Of a DNA stretch of 64,000 bases, positions 8,886 to 17,809 are shown piece by piece. The notes under the pieces are model-generated. The model searched no databases and was not told the DNA's origin. It saw only the letters and a program-made list of their open reading frames with translations. Source of the DNA: Actinomycetes bacterium (GTDB taxonomy: Bacteria > Actinomycetota > Acidimicrobiia > Acidimicrobiales > Palsa-688); the NCBI GenBank assembly GCA_021811865.1, contig JAKAQB010000002.1, forward strand, positions 1 to 64,000, written 5' to 3'. Each line of letters starts with the position of its first letter. Within the stretch, counting starts at the first letter, position 1. Both the position numbers and the translations under genes were made by a program.

Positions 8886-8950
8886 TGTAAGGGAGCTCGG
8901 CGGGGACGGCCCGCAGGGGGAACGGCTCGTGGGTCTCGTCGGTCTCGTAG

Positions 8951-9062
8951 GGCTCCTCGCCGGCGACTCGGGCCATCGCCCACACCCCCAACTCCGTCAA
9001 GGACTTCGCCATCGCTCACTTCGGGGAGCACGGCAAGGCGGTCCTGGTGACCGGCATCTACC
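8951..9062 (+). pseudogene. Remnant of the N-terminal region of a molybdopterin-dependent oxidoreductase
   Basis: The frame encodes HTPNSVKDFAIAHFGEHGKA followed by VLVTGIYLVLA. This resembles the loop and first part of a membrane helix near the start of membrane-anchored sulfite-oxidase-like molybdopterin enzymes of actinobacteria. A stop (TAG at 8948) lies immediately upstream, and the frame degenerates into Arg/Pro-rich sequence right after. No catalytic molybdopterin domain is found nearby, so this is a short relic. The identification rests on memory of the family pattern. Confidence 0.5.
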
Positions 9063-9377
9063 TCGTCCTCGCCCGACCGGTGGCCCGCTGGATGCACTGC
9101 CCTCGTTGGCGGGCAGCCGTCCGCTTCCCGCGACCGGCGCTGGCCCGGCCGGGTCGCCGCCGGCACCGATGCCGGCGTTGCCGGTACCGACGATCTCGTG
9201 AACCTCCGTGCAAGCTGACATGGAGCCGGGCGGAGCCGGGGCGCAGGTGGGCAGCCACAGCAGCGCGACCATCGTCACCAGCAACAGGACCGCAACCATC
9301 ACGTGGGTGCCCGGTGCCTCGGCAGCGCGAAGCGGCCCCCACGCGCCGGAGGATGCCTTGTTGCTCGGACGGCTCAT
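8997..9377 (-). CDS. Possible small single-pass membrane protein
   Basis: 126 residues from an ATG preceded by a G-rich stretch. Residues about 26-43 (VMVAVLLLVTMVALLWLP) form one clear hydrophobic segment, and the first 80 residues have plausible composition. The last 45 are Arg/Pro-rich and look like out-of-frame sequence overlapping the oxidoreductase remnant on the other strand, so the 3' end may be damaged. No family is recognised. The 5' end lies 92 bp from thrB and is divergent from it. Confidence 0.35.
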   Translation of the reverse strand: MSRPSNKASSGAWGPLRAAEAPGTHVMVAVLLLVTMVALLWLPTCAPAPPGSMSACTEVHEIVGTGNAGIGAGGDPAGPAPVAGSGRLPANEGSASSGPPVGRGRGRCRSPGPPCRAPRSERWRSP

Positions 9378-9469
9378 CCATTACCCCCCCCATCGGATGG
9401 CTGTTGAGGCGAGGTCATCAGGCTTGCGGCGGGCGTTGTCAACGACCGCCAGCGCTACGATCGCCGGCC

Positions 9470-10318
9470 ATGCGTGCACGGGCGCCGGGCTCGGCCGCCA
9501 ACCTCGGGCCGGGCTTCGATGCGCTCGGGCTGGCGCTCGACGTCCACGTCGAGGTGGAGGTGCGGGAGGCCGACGCCCTTTCGGTGACCGCCACCGGCTG
9601 CGGCAGCGACCTGCCCTGCGACGCCGGCCATCTCGCCGCCAGGGTCGCCTGCGCGGTGGCGGGCACGGACCGCCTCGCCATAGCGGTGCATTCGGCGATA
9701 CCCGTTGGCCGGGGGCTGGGGTCGTCGGCAGCGGTGGCGGTGGCGGCCGCGGCGGCGGCTGGCGCTGTCGATCCGCTCGCCTGGGGTGCACGCCACGATG
9801 GCCACCCCGAAAACGCCGCCGCCTCGGCCCTCGGCGGTTTGGTAGCCGCTGCGGATCTGGGCGGCAGGCCGACCGCGCGGCGGCTCCCGCTCGACACGGA
9901 GCTCCGGGTGGTGGCGCTGATCCCGGAGAGGCCGTTGCCCACGGCGGAGGCGCGCGCTGCCCTGCCGCCGGCCGTGCCGTTCGGGGACGCCGCTTTCAAC
10001 CTCGGGCGGATGGGCCTGCTCGTCGCCGGGCTGGCGGACCTCGACGAGCTCGTCGCCGCCGCCGGCGACGACCGGCTGCACCAGGGCAGGCGCGCCGCCC
10101 TGTTCCCCGAGGCGCCCGGCCTGCTGGAGGGGTTGCGCCAGGCGGGGGCGCTCACGAGCTTCTGGTCCGGCGCCGGCCCGAGCCTGCTCGGGGTGTGCCG
10201 GGCGCCGGCGGCAGCCGCGCTGGCCGGCGCGGCTGCCGGCCTGCTCGCCGGCGCCGGCGTCGCCGGGGAGGTGCGGGTGCTGGCTCCTGACCTGCAGGGC
10301 GTGGTCCAACTAGGCTGA
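9470..10318 (+). CDS. thrB: Homoserine kinase
   Basis: 282 residues of the GHMP kinase family; phosphorylates homoserine with ATP on the way to threonine. The N-terminus APGSAANLGPGFDALGLAL is the family signature. The ATP-binding loop PVGRGLGSSAAV is at about 80-91, and GHPENAA lies further on. It is slightly shorter than usual, with the deletion in the helical region after the ATP loop. Unusually for actinobacteria it has no hom or thrC beside it. The DUF5679 gene starts 5 bp after its stop. Confidence 0.9.
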   Translation: MRARAPGSAANLGPGFDALGLALDVHVEVEVREADALSVTATGCGSDLPCDAGHLAARVACAVAGTDRLAIAVHSAIPVGRGLGSSAAVAVAAAAAAGAVDPLAWGARHDGHPENAAASALGGLVAAADLGGRPTARRLPLDTELRVVALIPERPLPTAEARAALPPAVPFGDAAFNLGRMGLLVAGLADLDELVAAAGDDRLHQGRRAALFPEAPGLLEGLRQAGALTSFWSGAGPSLLGVCRAPAAAALAGAAAGLLAGAGVAGEVRVLAPDLQGVVQLG

Positions 10319-10323
10319 ACACG

Positions 10324-10476
10324 ATGGCCACCTACGAGGGTTACTGCGTCAAGTGCAAGCAGAAGCGGGAGTTCGAGGGCCACGAGGTGACCCTCGCCAA
10401 CGGGCGCCCCGCCGCGCAGGGCACCTGCCCGATCTGCGGCACCAAGATGAACCGGATGCTCGGCACCAAGAAGTAG
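10324..10476 (+). CDS. DUF5679 small zinc-ribbon protein
   Basis: 50 residues: a CVKC pair near the N-terminus and a CPIC pair near residue 38 form a zinc ribbon, ending MLGTKK. This matches the short actinobacterial DUF5679 family, whose function is unknown. It starts 5 bp after thrB and ends 29 bp before rimO, so the three are probably one transcript. Confidence 0.8.
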   Translation: MATYEGYCVKCKQKREFEGHEVTLANGRPAAQGTCPICGTKMNRMLGTKK

Positions 10477-10505
10477 GCAGCCTCACCGGCCGGTAGGCTC
10501 CTCGG

Positions 10506-11777
10506 GTGCGGTACTGGGTCGAGACCCTGGGGTGCCCCAAGAACCAGGTCGATTCCGACAAGCTGACGGGAGCCCTCCAGGCGGGCGGGTTTGCGGCTGC
10601 CTCTCGACCGGAGTCCGCTGACGTGGTCGTCGTCAACACCTGCGCGTTCGTCGAGGCGGCCCGGCAGGAGTCCGTCGACACGATCCTCGACCTGGCCCAA
10701 CGGCGCCGCCCCGGCGCCCGGCTGGTTGTCACCGGCTGCCTCGCCGAGCGCTACGGCGACGAGCTCGCCGGCGCCCTGCCCGAGGTCGACAGGGTCGCCG
10801 GCTTCGGTGAGGACCTGCTCGCCACGCCCGTCACCCTCGGCCCGACCCGCGGCCGGCGGGTGCCGGCGTTCGACCTGCTCGAGCTGCCCCGGCCGGCGGC
10901 GAGCGCCCCGTGGGCGTACCTGAAGGTCGCCGAGGGTTGTGACCGCCGGTGCGGGTTCTGCGCCATCCCCTCCTTCCGCGGTAGGCAACGCTCCCGCCGG
11001 GCCGAGGACCTGCTCGCCGAGGTCGACGCCCTCGGCGCCAGGGAGATCGTCCTGGTGGCCCAGGACCTCGCCTCCTACGGCCGCGACCTCGGCGACCCCG
11101 GCGCCATCGTCGGCCTGGTCGGCGCCGTCGCCCGGCGCGTGGACCGGGTGCGCCTGCTCTACCTGTACCCGTCACAGCTGACCGACGCGCTCGTCGGCGC
11201 CATCGGCGCTACCGGCTGCCCCTACTTCGACCTCTCACTCCAGCACGTCTCGCGCCCCCACCTGACCCGGATGCGGCGGTGGGGGAGCGGCGAGCGGTTC
11301 CTCTCCCGGATCGCGGCCATCAGGCGGCGCTGGCCGGAGGCGGCGTTCCGGTCGTCGTTCATCGTCGGCTACCCCGGCGAGACAGAGGAGGACCACGACG
11401 AGCTGCTGGCCTTCCTCGACGAGGCGCAGCTGGACTGGGCCGGCTTCTTTGCCTTCTCCCGGGAGGAGGGCACCCACGCCGCCTCCCTCGCCGGCCAGGT
11501 GCCGCGCGGGCTGGTGGCGGAGCGGCTGGCGGAGTGCGGCGAGCTGCAGGACGGCATCACAGCCCGCCGGCGCTCCGGCCTCGTCGGGTCGGTGCAGCGG
11601 GTGCTGGTCGACGCCCCCGGGCGGGCCCGCAGCCACCGCGAGGCGCCCGAGATCGACGGTGTCGTGGCCGTCGCCGAATCGCTGCGTGTCGGGTCGTGGG
11701 TGGATGTCGTTGTCACGGGGGCGGCAGGGCCTGACGTCGAGGCTGTGGCGGTCGCCGCCGGGGCGGGGGTGGGCTGA
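10506..11777 (+). CDS. rimO: Ribosomal protein S12 methylthiotransferase
   Basis: 423 residues. Adds a methylthio group to an Asp of ribosomal protein S12. An N-terminal UPF0004 domain begins YWVETLGCPKNQVDSDKL with its cluster Cys residues (LGCPKNQ, NTCAF, TGCLAERYG). The radical SAM motif CDRRCGFC is at about 149-156, and the C-terminal region is the TRAM domain (VGSWVDVVVTGAAGPD). The GTG start fits the family N-terminus. Its TGA overlaps the pgsA ATG, so translation is coupled. The last roughly 125 bp also occur, mutated, at 8643-8789. Confidence 0.95.
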   Translation: MRYWVETLGCPKNQVDSDKLTGALQAGGFAAASRPESADVVVVNTCAFVEAARQESVDTILDLAQRRRPGARLVVTGCLAERYGDELAGALPEVDRVAGFGEDLLATPVTLGPTRGRRVPAFDLLELPRPAASAPWAYLKVAEGCDRRCGFCAIPSFRGRQRSRRAEDLLAEVDALGAREIVLVAQDLASYGRDLGDPGAIVGLVGAVARRVDRVRLLYLYPSQLTDALVGAIGATGCPYFDLSLQHVSRPHLTRMRRWGSGERFLSRIAAIRRRWPEAAFRSSFIVGYPGETEEDHDELLAFLDEAQLDWAGFFAFSREEGTHAASLAGQVPRGLVAERLAECGELQDGITARRRSGLVGSVQRVLVDAPGRARSHREAPEIDGVVAVAESLRVGSWVDVVVTGAAGPDVEAVAVAAGAGVG

Positions 11778-12349
11778 TGGCCCAGCGGGCGGGGGGCCGC
11801 TTCGAGAAGTCGGCGCGTGTCACGCCGGCGAACGGCATCACCATGCTCCGCCTGCTCGGCAGCCCGGTGGTGGTGGTGGTCATCGCCGCGCTCGGTGTGT
11901 CGTGGCTGGCGGTGGTGGTGTGGGTGGCGCTTGCTTCGACCGATTTCGTTGACGGCTGGGTGGCCCGCCGGCAGGGTGCCACCGACTCGGGGGCTTTCCT
12001 CGACCCGCTCGCCGACAAGTTCCTTGTTCTCGGCGCTCTCGGCGCGGCGGTGGCCGTCCACCTGGCGGGGTGGGCGCCGGTGGCGATCATCGCTGGGAGG
12101 GAGGTGGCGATGAGCGGTTACCGGGGGGTGGTCGCCCGCAGGGGGATCTCTGTCCCGGCGCGCCCGCTGGCCAAGGCCAAGACCGCCGCCCAGGACCTGG
12201 CCGTCACCGTGCTGGTGCTGCCCGGTGTCGGCGACCGTTACCCCTGGGTCGGCCGGGACGTGTTGTGGGCGGCTGTCGCCCTCGCCGTGCTCAGCGGCGC
12301 CCAGTACCTGCTTGACGCCCGGCGCCGGCCGGCGGCCTCCCCGGCGTGA
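11777..12349 (+). CDS. pgsA: CDP-diacylglycerol-glycerol-3-phosphate 3-phosphatidyltransferase
   Basis: 190 residues with about four transmembrane segments. Makes phosphatidylglycerophosphate, the first committed step to phosphatidylglycerol and cardiolipin, at the inner membrane. The CDP-alcohol phosphotransferase motif DG-x2-AR-x8-G-x3-D-x3-D is complete (DFVDGWVARRQG then GAFLDPLADK). ATG overlaps the rimO stop. The neighbourhood rimO-pgsA-(cinA) is standard for actinobacteria and supports PgsA over other CDP-alcohol transferases. Confidence 0.93.
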   Translation: MAQRAGGRFEKSARVTPANGITMLRLLGSPVVVVVIAALGVSWLAVVVWVALASTDFVDGWVARRQGATDSGAFLDPLADKFLVLGALGAAVAVHLAGWAPVAIIAGREVAMSGYRGVVARRGISVPARPLAKAKTAAQDLAVTVLVLPGVGDRYPWVGRDVLWAAVALAVLSGAQYLLDARRRPAASPA

Positions 12350-12660
12350 GGCGGGGAGGCGGGGAGGCGGGGTCGGCGGATGGCGGCTGGGAGGGCTGGG
12401 AGGCGGGGTCGGCGGGTGGCGGCTGGGGGTCGGTGCATTCGAGGCTGTTTCCGGGCTTGGATCCCCCGAGATGCGCCGGGTGCACCGAGGTGCGGCCACG
12501 GTGCCGCCGCCTCAGGCCAGGAGCCCGAGTGATGCGGCCTTGATGGGTGGTGCCGGCCGGCGGTGGCGTCATCGCCGGCGCCCGTCGGGGATCCGCGCCC
12601 GGTCACACCGGTCGCGGTACGTTCGGTGGCAGTGGCCGGGCGAGAAGCGGGAGCCGCAAC
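12350..12660. other. Intergenic stretch: GC-rich low-complexity run plus a dispersed repeat
   Basis: 12350-12423 is made of short GGCGGGG/GGCTGGG-type units. 12424-12514 is the repeat shared with 8795-8885. The rest, to the helicase ATG, shows no gene and probably carries the helicase promoter. One frame is open from 12547 into the helicase, but the N-terminus it would add has no similarity to the protein family. Confidence 0.6.
12424..12514 (+). repeat. Post-pgsA repeat, original context
   Basis: 91 bp matching 8795-8885 with two mismatches. It begins with the core GGTCGGTGCA, which also opens the other dispersed repeat seen near 25.6 and 46.9 kb, and it follows a low-complexity GC-rich run as those do. 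Confidence 0.8.
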
Positions 12661-15600
12661 ATGATCATGAGTCGCGCCGACGAGTCCGTCGTGCGCCGCC
12701 TGGTCGGCGGCGCCACAGTCGAGCGCGGCCGCGGCTACGCCCTGGCCGGCGCCGTCGTCAGCCGGGAGTGGAACGAGTCGGGCTGGCTGGTGGGAGACGT
12801 GCAGGGAGGAGCGGCCGAGCCCTACCACGTCGAGATCCGCCTGATCCGGGGCGGGCAGGCGTTCGAGGCGTTCTGCGACTGCCCCGTCGGCTACAACTGC
12901 AAGCACGCTGTGGCCGTGCTCCTGGCCCCCGACCCCCGCCCGCGGCGCCCCGACCTGCGCGTCGTCGGGCCGGCGCCGGCCGCCCGCACGCCGGCGTGGG
13001 AGAAGCAGCTCCGCCTGCTGCTCGCCGACGGCGATCCCGACGGGGAGGCGCCGGCCGAGCTGGGCCTGCAGTTCGAGCTCGTCGCCGCCCGCACCAGGCC
13101 CGGGAAGCGGGCGGCTGACGAGCCGGGCATCCGGCTCAGGCCGGTGGTGCGGGGCGCGAGCGGGCGATGGGTCCGGGGCAACGTCGGCTGGTCGCGCCTC
13201 GACCACCTCGGCTACGGCACGGCCAACTCGGCGCGCCTGCGCCACGACATCGCCCTGCTGAAGGAGCTGCGTGCCCTGCACGGCCTCTGGGTCCCGCCGT
13301 ATCCCTACCACGACGACGTCTGGCTCGAGTCGGTCGGCTCCCGCCGGCTGTGGGGCCTGCTCGGCGACGCCGAGCAGGCCGGGATGCCCCTCTTGTGCGC
13401 CGGCCGCGGCGACCTTCCGGTGCAGCTGGCCGCCACGCCGGTCGAGGCGGCGGTGGACGTCACCCGCCACGGCGACGAGCTGCGCGTCAGGCCGCGCCTG
13501 GTCGCCGGCCCCGACGAGGTGGCGGAGGGCCGGATGGTGTGGATCGGCTCGCCCGCGCACGGCCTGGCGTGGTGGCAGGGGGACCTGGACGGCAATGTCA
13601 CGCCGGAGCTGCACATCGGTCCCCTTTCCCGCCCGTTGGACCCTCGGCTGGCCGACCTGCTGCACCACGGCCCGCTCACCGTGCCGGCGGCCGACGTCGA
13701 GCGCTTCCAGCGGGAGATGGCCCCGGCCCTGCGCCGGCGGGTGATGCTGCGCTCGAGCGACGGGTCGGTGGAGCTGCCCGAGGTCGCGCCCGACGAGCTC
13801 CTGCTGCAGCTGGTGGCCGGCGACGGTCCCTGCGTCGAACTGGCGTGGGCGATAGCAGGCGGGGGAGGCGGCCCCCGACCGCTGTCCGAGCGCCCCGACG
13901 AGGCGGCGGCCCGGGCGGCGGCTGCGGCAGCGAAGGTCCTTGCCGCGCACCCGACGCTGGTCGAGCCCTCACCGTGGGGCTGGCGGCTCCTCCCCGGCGG
14001 CCGCCTGGGCGGGCTCGAGGCGGTCCGCTTCGTCACCGATACCCTGCCGGCGCTCGGCGCCGTCGGCGCCCTCCGCGTCGAGTGGCAGGGGGAGCCGCCG
14101 GCGTTCCGGGAGGTCACAGACGCGCCGCTGGTGCGCATCGGCGGCGAGGAGTCCGGCGGCGGCGACTGGTTCGACCTCACCGTCGAGGTGGAGGTCGGTG
14201 GGGAGGAAGTGCCGTTCCATGCCCTCTTCGTGGCGCTGGCCCAAGGCGAGAGCCACCTGCTGCTGCCGTCGGGCACCTACTTCTCCCTCGACCGGCCCGA
14301 GCTGCGCCAGCTGGCTGAGCTGATCTCCGAGGCCCGGTCGTTGCACGACGCCCCGCGTGGCACGGTGCGGCTCGGACGGTTCCAGGCGAGCCTGTGGGAG
14401 GAGCTGCAGGCGCTGGCGGTGGTGTCCGCCCAGGCGGGGGCGTGGACGGACGCCGTGGCGGCGCTCGCTTCCGCCGGCGACGACGGCCAACGGCCCCTGC
14501 CGGCGGGGTTGACCGCCGACCTGCGCCCCTACCAGGAGACCGGGTTCCAGTGGCTGGCGAGCCGCTACGACCACCGCCTCGGCGGGCTCCTCGCCGACGA
14601 CATGGGCCTCGGCAAGACACTGCAGGCTCTGGCGCTCGTCTGCCACGCCCGGGAGGCGGCGGAAGGCCTGCCGGCACCGTGGCTGGTCGTCGCCCCGACG
14701 AGCGTGGTTGGCACCTGGGTGTCCGAGGCAGCCCGCTTCGCGCCCGGCCTGCCCGTCGCCGCCGTCACCGAGACCGGGCGCCGGCGGGGTGCGCCGCTGG
14801 CGGACGCCGTCGCCGGCGCAGGGCTGGTCGTCACGTCCTACACCCTGTTCCGCCTCGAGTACGACGAGTACGAGGCGATCCGGTGGGCGGGGTTGCTCCT
14901 CGACGAGGCGCAGTTCGCCAAGAACCCTGCGTCCCACAACTACCAGCGGGCCCGGCGGCTGCCGGTGCCGTTCAAGCTGGCCATGACCGGCACCCCGCTC
15001 GAGAACTCGCTCACCGAGCTGTGGGCGCTGACGTCGATCACGGCGCCGGGCCTCTTCGCCCGCCCCGACCGCTTCTCCGAGACCTACCGCCTGCCGATCG
15101 AGCGCCACGGCGACCAGACCCGCCTCGACCAGCTCCGCCGGCGCATCCGCCCCGTGCTGCTCCGGCGCACCAAGGACCAGGTCGCCGCCGACCTCCCCGA
15201 CAAGCAGGAGCAGGTCCTCGAGCTCGACCTCCACCCCCGCCACCGCAGGCTGTACCAGACCTGGCTGCAGCGGGAGCGCCAGAAGATCCTCGGCCTGCTC
15301 GACGACATGGACGGCAACCGCTTCGAGATCTTCCGTTCCCTCACGCTCCTGCGCCAGGCCGCCCTCGACGTCGCCCTCGTCGACCCCGACCATGCCGGGG
15401 TGCCGTCGACCAAGCTCGACGCCCTCTCCGAGATGCTCGAGGACGTGGTGGCGGACGGGCACAGGGTGCTGGTCTTCAGCCAGTTCACACGGTTCTTGAA
15501 CGCGGCCCGCCGGCGTATCGAGGCCGCCGGCATCGAGTGCTGCTACCTCGACGGCTCGACCCGCCGGCGGTCGGTCGTGATCGACGGCTTCCGCAACGGC

Positions 15601-15909
15601 TCGGCGCCGGTGTTCCTGATCAGCCTGAAGGCGGGTGGATTCGGGCTGAACCTCACCGAGGCCGACTACTGCATCCTGCTCGACCCGTGGTGGAACCCGG
15701 CCACCGAGGCGCAGGCCGTCGACCGGGCACACCGTATCGGCCAGACCCGCAAGGTGATGGTCTACCGGCTCGTCGCCAGCGACACCATCGAGGAGAAGGT
15801 CATGGCGTTGAAAGCGAGGAAAGCCGCCCTCTTCAACAGCGTCGTCGGCGGCGGCGGGTTCGAGTCGGGGGCACTGACCGCCGCCGACGTCCGCGCCCTG
15901 CTCGCCTGA
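12661..15909 (+). CDS. SNF2-family DNA helicase/ATPase with N-terminal SWIM zinc finger
   Basis: 1082 residues from ATG. A SWIM motif (CDCPVGYNCKH, about 71-82) at the N-terminus is followed by a bacterial SNF2-associated region. The SNF2 core starts near 620: Walker A DDMGLGKT (about 645), DEAQ box (about 750), motif III MTGTPLEN, and the C-terminal helicase half with SQFTRF (about 939) and HRIGQTRKV (about 1025). Expected to translocate on double-stranded DNA and remodel protein-DNA complexes; its role in bacteria is unclear. It lies between pgsA and cinA on the same strand. Confidence 0.92.
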   Translation: MIMSRADESVVRRLVGGATVERGRGYALAGAVVSREWNESGWLVGDVQGGAAEPYHVEIRLIRGGQAFEAFCDCPVGYNCKHAVAVLLAPDPRPRRPDLRVVGPAPAARTPAWEKQLRLLLADGDPDGEAPAELGLQFELVAARTRPGKRAADEPGIRLRPVVRGASGRWVRGNVGWSRLDHLGYGTANSARLRHDIALLKELRALHGLWVPPYPYHDDVWLESVGSRRLWGLLGDAEQAGMPLLCAGRGDLPVQLAATPVEAAVDVTRHGDELRVRPRLVAGPDEVAEGRMVWIGSPAHGLAWWQGDLDGNVTPELHIGPLSRPLDPRLADLLHHGPLTVPAADVERFQREMAPALRRRVMLRSSDGSVELPEVAPDELLLQLVAGDGPCVELAWAIAGGGGGPRPLSERPDEAAARAAAAAAKVLAAHPTLVEPSPWGWRLLPGGRLGGLEAVRFVTDTLPALGAVGALRVEWQGEPPAFREVTDAPLVRIGGEESGGGDWFDLTVEVEVGGEEVPFHALFVALAQGESHLLLPSGTYFSLDRPELRQLAELISEARSLHDAPRGTVRLGRFQASLWEELQALAVVSAQAGAWTDAVAALASAGDDGQRPLPAGLTADLRPYQETGFQWLASRYDHRLGGLLADDMGLGKTLQALALVCHAREAAEGLPAPWLVVAPTSVVGTWVSEAARFAPGLPVAAVTETGRRRGAPLADAVAGAGLVVTSYTLFRLEYDEYEAIRWAGLLLDEAQFAKNPASHNYQRARRLPVPFKLAMTGTPLENSLTELWALTSITAPGLFARPDRFSETYRLPIERHGDQTRLDQLRRRIRPVLLRRTKDQVAADLPDKQEQVLELDLHPRHRRLYQTWLQRERQKILGLLDDMDGNRFEIFRSLTLLRQAALDVALVDPDHAGVPSTKLDALSEMLEDVVADGHRVLVFSQFTRFLNAARRRIEAAGIECCYLDGSTRRRSVVIDGFRNGSAPVFLISLKAGGFGLNLTEADYCILLDPWWNPATEAQAVDRAHRIGQTRKVMVYRLVASDTIEEKVMALKARKAALFNSVVGGGGFESGALTAADVRALLA

Positions 15910-15945
15910 TCAATACCGTCACCCCTCCTGCGTAGCCTCAATATC

Positions 15946-16488
15946 ATGGCTGACGGGATGATGGATCGTTCGGAGCGTGACCGGTTCCTCGCGGCCTTGC
16001 GGGACGACGAGGAGTTCCGCGCTCAGGTGCGCCGCGAGCTGCTGGGGGAGGAGTTGCTCCGGCTCCCGCAGACCGTGGCTGACCTCGCAGCGACGGTGGC
16101 GGCGCTGGTCGACGCCGTCGCAGAGCTCCACCGCGAGCTGGCCGACCAGGCCCGCACCCTGCGCAGCGTCGTCGACGCCATGGCGGAGACGCGCCGTGAC
16201 CTCAACGACCTCATCCGCGCTGTCCACACCTACATGCAGCGGCTCATCCCAGCCATCGAGGCGCTCGCCCACCAGGTGGGCGCGTTGGATGAGCGACTCC
16301 AGGGTTTGAACGAGCGACTCCAGGGTTTGAACGAGCGACTCGAGGGTTTGGATGGGCGAGTGACCGCCGTGGAGTCCGGCTTGGCGGATCTCCGCCAGCA
16401 GGTGGAGGCCGGGTTCACGGCCATGAAGGCGCGCAACGACCAGATGGCTGCCGACATCGGCGACCTCCGGCGGCGTCTGGCGTCCTGA
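15946..16488 (+). CDS. Coiled-coil protein with a 7-residue tandem repeat
   Basis: 180 residues, soluble and strongly helical. After a charged N-terminus, residues about 45-175 show heptad spacing of Leu/Val/Ala. Three 21-bp units at 16291-16353 encode ERLQGLN, ERLQGLN and ERLEGLD, exactly one heptad each. The end resembles the LAGLIDADG-free helical regions of DUF1640-like coiled-coil proteins, but no family can be named. It lies 36 bp after the helicase and 24 bp before cinA. Copy number of the heptad could vary between strains. Confidence 0.7.
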   Translation: MADGMMDRSERDRFLAALRDDEEFRAQVRRELLGEELLRLPQTVADLAATVAALVDAVAELHRELADQARTLRSVVDAMAETRRDLNDLIRAVHTYMQRLIPAIEALAHQVGALDERLQGLNERLQGLNERLEGLDGRVTAVESGLADLRQQVEAGFTAMKARNDQMAADIGDLRRRLAS

Positions 16489-16512
16489 CGCCGGCGGGAT
16501 AGCTTCGCCGCC

Positions 16513-17760
16513 GTGCGCTGCGATGTCCTCGCCATCGGCACCGAGCTGCTGCTCGGCCAGGTCGTCGACACCAACTCGGCGTGGATCGGCGAGCAGCTCG
16601 CCCTCGCCGGCGTCGACTGCCTACTGCAGGTCAAGGTCGGGGACAACCAGGCCCGGATAGCCCGGGCGATCAGCGACGCCCTCTCCCGGGCGGATGCCGT
16701 CGTCTGCTGCGGCGGTCTCGGGCCGACGCAGGACGACATCACCCGGGAGGCGATCGCCCTGGTGATGGGCGTGGAGCTGGAAACCCGGCCGGAGCTGGTC
16801 GAGGTGATCCGTGGCCTGTTCGCGGGGCGGGACCGGGAGATGCCGGCCAACAACCTGCGCCAGGCGCAGGTGCCGGTGGGCGCCACCGTGATCCCCCAGA
16901 CGAGGGGGACCGCCCCAGGGCTCATCTGCCCGCTCGGGGACCGGGTCGTCTACGCCCTGCCCGGGGTGCCCCACGAGATGAAGGAGATGCTTGCCCGGGC
17001 GGTCCTCCCCGACCTCGTAGCCAGGGCCGGCGAGCCGGTGACGATCCGCAGCCGGGTGCTGCGCACTTGGGGTCTCGGCGAGTCCGCCGTCGCCGAACGA
17101 CTCGCCCCCCGCCTCGGGGCACTCGACGCCGCCGGCAACCCGACCATCGCCTTCCTCGCCAGCGGCATCGAGGGGATCAAGGTGCGGATCACGGCGCGGG
17201 GCGCCGGGGCCGACCCGGCCGGCGCGGCGGAATCCCTCCTGGCGGGGGAGGAAGCCGAGGTGCGGGCGGCGCTCGGAGACCTCGTCTTCGGCGTCGACGA
17301 CGAGACGATGGAGGCCGCCGTCGGAGCGGCGCTCCTCGCCGCAGGCAAGACCCTCGCCGTCGCCGAGTCGCTCACCGGCGGCATGATAGGCGCCCGGCTC
17401 ACGGCCGTCACCGGGGCGAGCGACTGGTTCCGCGGGAGCGTCGTCTCCTACGCCAGCGAGGTCAAGTGGCAGTTGCTAGGGGTGACCGAGGGGCCCGTCG
17501 TCACCGAGTCCGCCGCTGTGGAGATGGCCCGCGGCGCCCGGCGACTGCTCAACGCCGACGTGGGCCTGGCGGTCACCGGAGTGGCGGGACCGACGGAGCA
17601 GGAGGGGCAGCCGGTCGGCACCGTCTGGGTCGGGCTGGCCGGCCTCGGAGAGCACCGGGCGAAGCGCCTCCAGCTGAGCGGCGACCGGGAGCGCATCAGG
17701 CAGATGACCGTCATCAACGCCGGCGACATCCTTCGCCGCGCCCTGCTCGCCGGCGGCTGA
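16513..17760 (+). CDS. cinA: CinA-family competence/damage-inducible protein (NMN amidase and MoCF-like domain)
   Basis: 415 residues, full length. The N-terminal molybdopterin-binding-like domain (about 1-170) begins CDVLAIGTELLLGQVVDTN and contains GGLGPTQDD, the pyrophosphatase site of CinA proteins. The C-terminal PncC domain (about 255-410) has AESLTGGMIGARLT and a GVAGPTEQEG segment, as in nicotinamide-nucleotide deamidases. GTG start. In most actinobacteria cinA lies close to recA; here recA is about 20 kb further on. Confidence 0.93.
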   Translation: MRCDVLAIGTELLLGQVVDTNSAWIGEQLALAGVDCLLQVKVGDNQARIARAISDALSRADAVVCCGGLGPTQDDITREAIALVMGVELETRPELVEVIRGLFAGRDREMPANNLRQAQVPVGATVIPQTRGTAPGLICPLGDRVVYALPGVPHEMKEMLARAVLPDLVARAGEPVTIRSRVLRTWGLGESAVAERLAPRLGALDAAGNPTIAFLASGIEGIKVRITARGAGADPAGAAESLLAGEEAEVRAALGDLVFGVDDETMEAAVGAALLAAGKTLAVAESLTGGMIGARLTAVTGASDWFRGSVVSYASEVKWQLLGVTEGPVVTESAAVEMARGARRLLNADVGLAVTGVAGPTEQEGQPVGTVWVGLAGLGEHRAKRLQLSGDRERIRQMTVINAGDILRRALLAGG

Positions 17761-17809
17761 CCGGCGCACGATCCCGCCCTCTTTCGCTGTTCCGGACACA
17801 CTGGCGGGC

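Larger units (their letters stand above)
8564..8950. other. Non-coding junk containing a deleted copy of the rimO/pgsA junction
   Basis: No intact gene is seen. Most of the stretch (8643-8885) is a patchwork of sequence also found at the rimO end/pgsA start and just after pgsA. An apparently open frame (8654-8890) simply reads the copied rimO tail and runs on into the second repeat, so it is not a gene. Confidence 0.7.

Noticed and set aside
8654..8890. Open frame of 78 codons
   Set aside because: It only reads the copied rimO tail and then the dispersed repeat; there is no independent gene.
8602..9012. Minus-strand frame with a protein-like start (MAKSLTELGVWAM)
   Set aside because: It is antisense to the oxidoreductase-like stretch and to the duplicated rimO sequence, and becomes Pro/Thr-rich low complexity.
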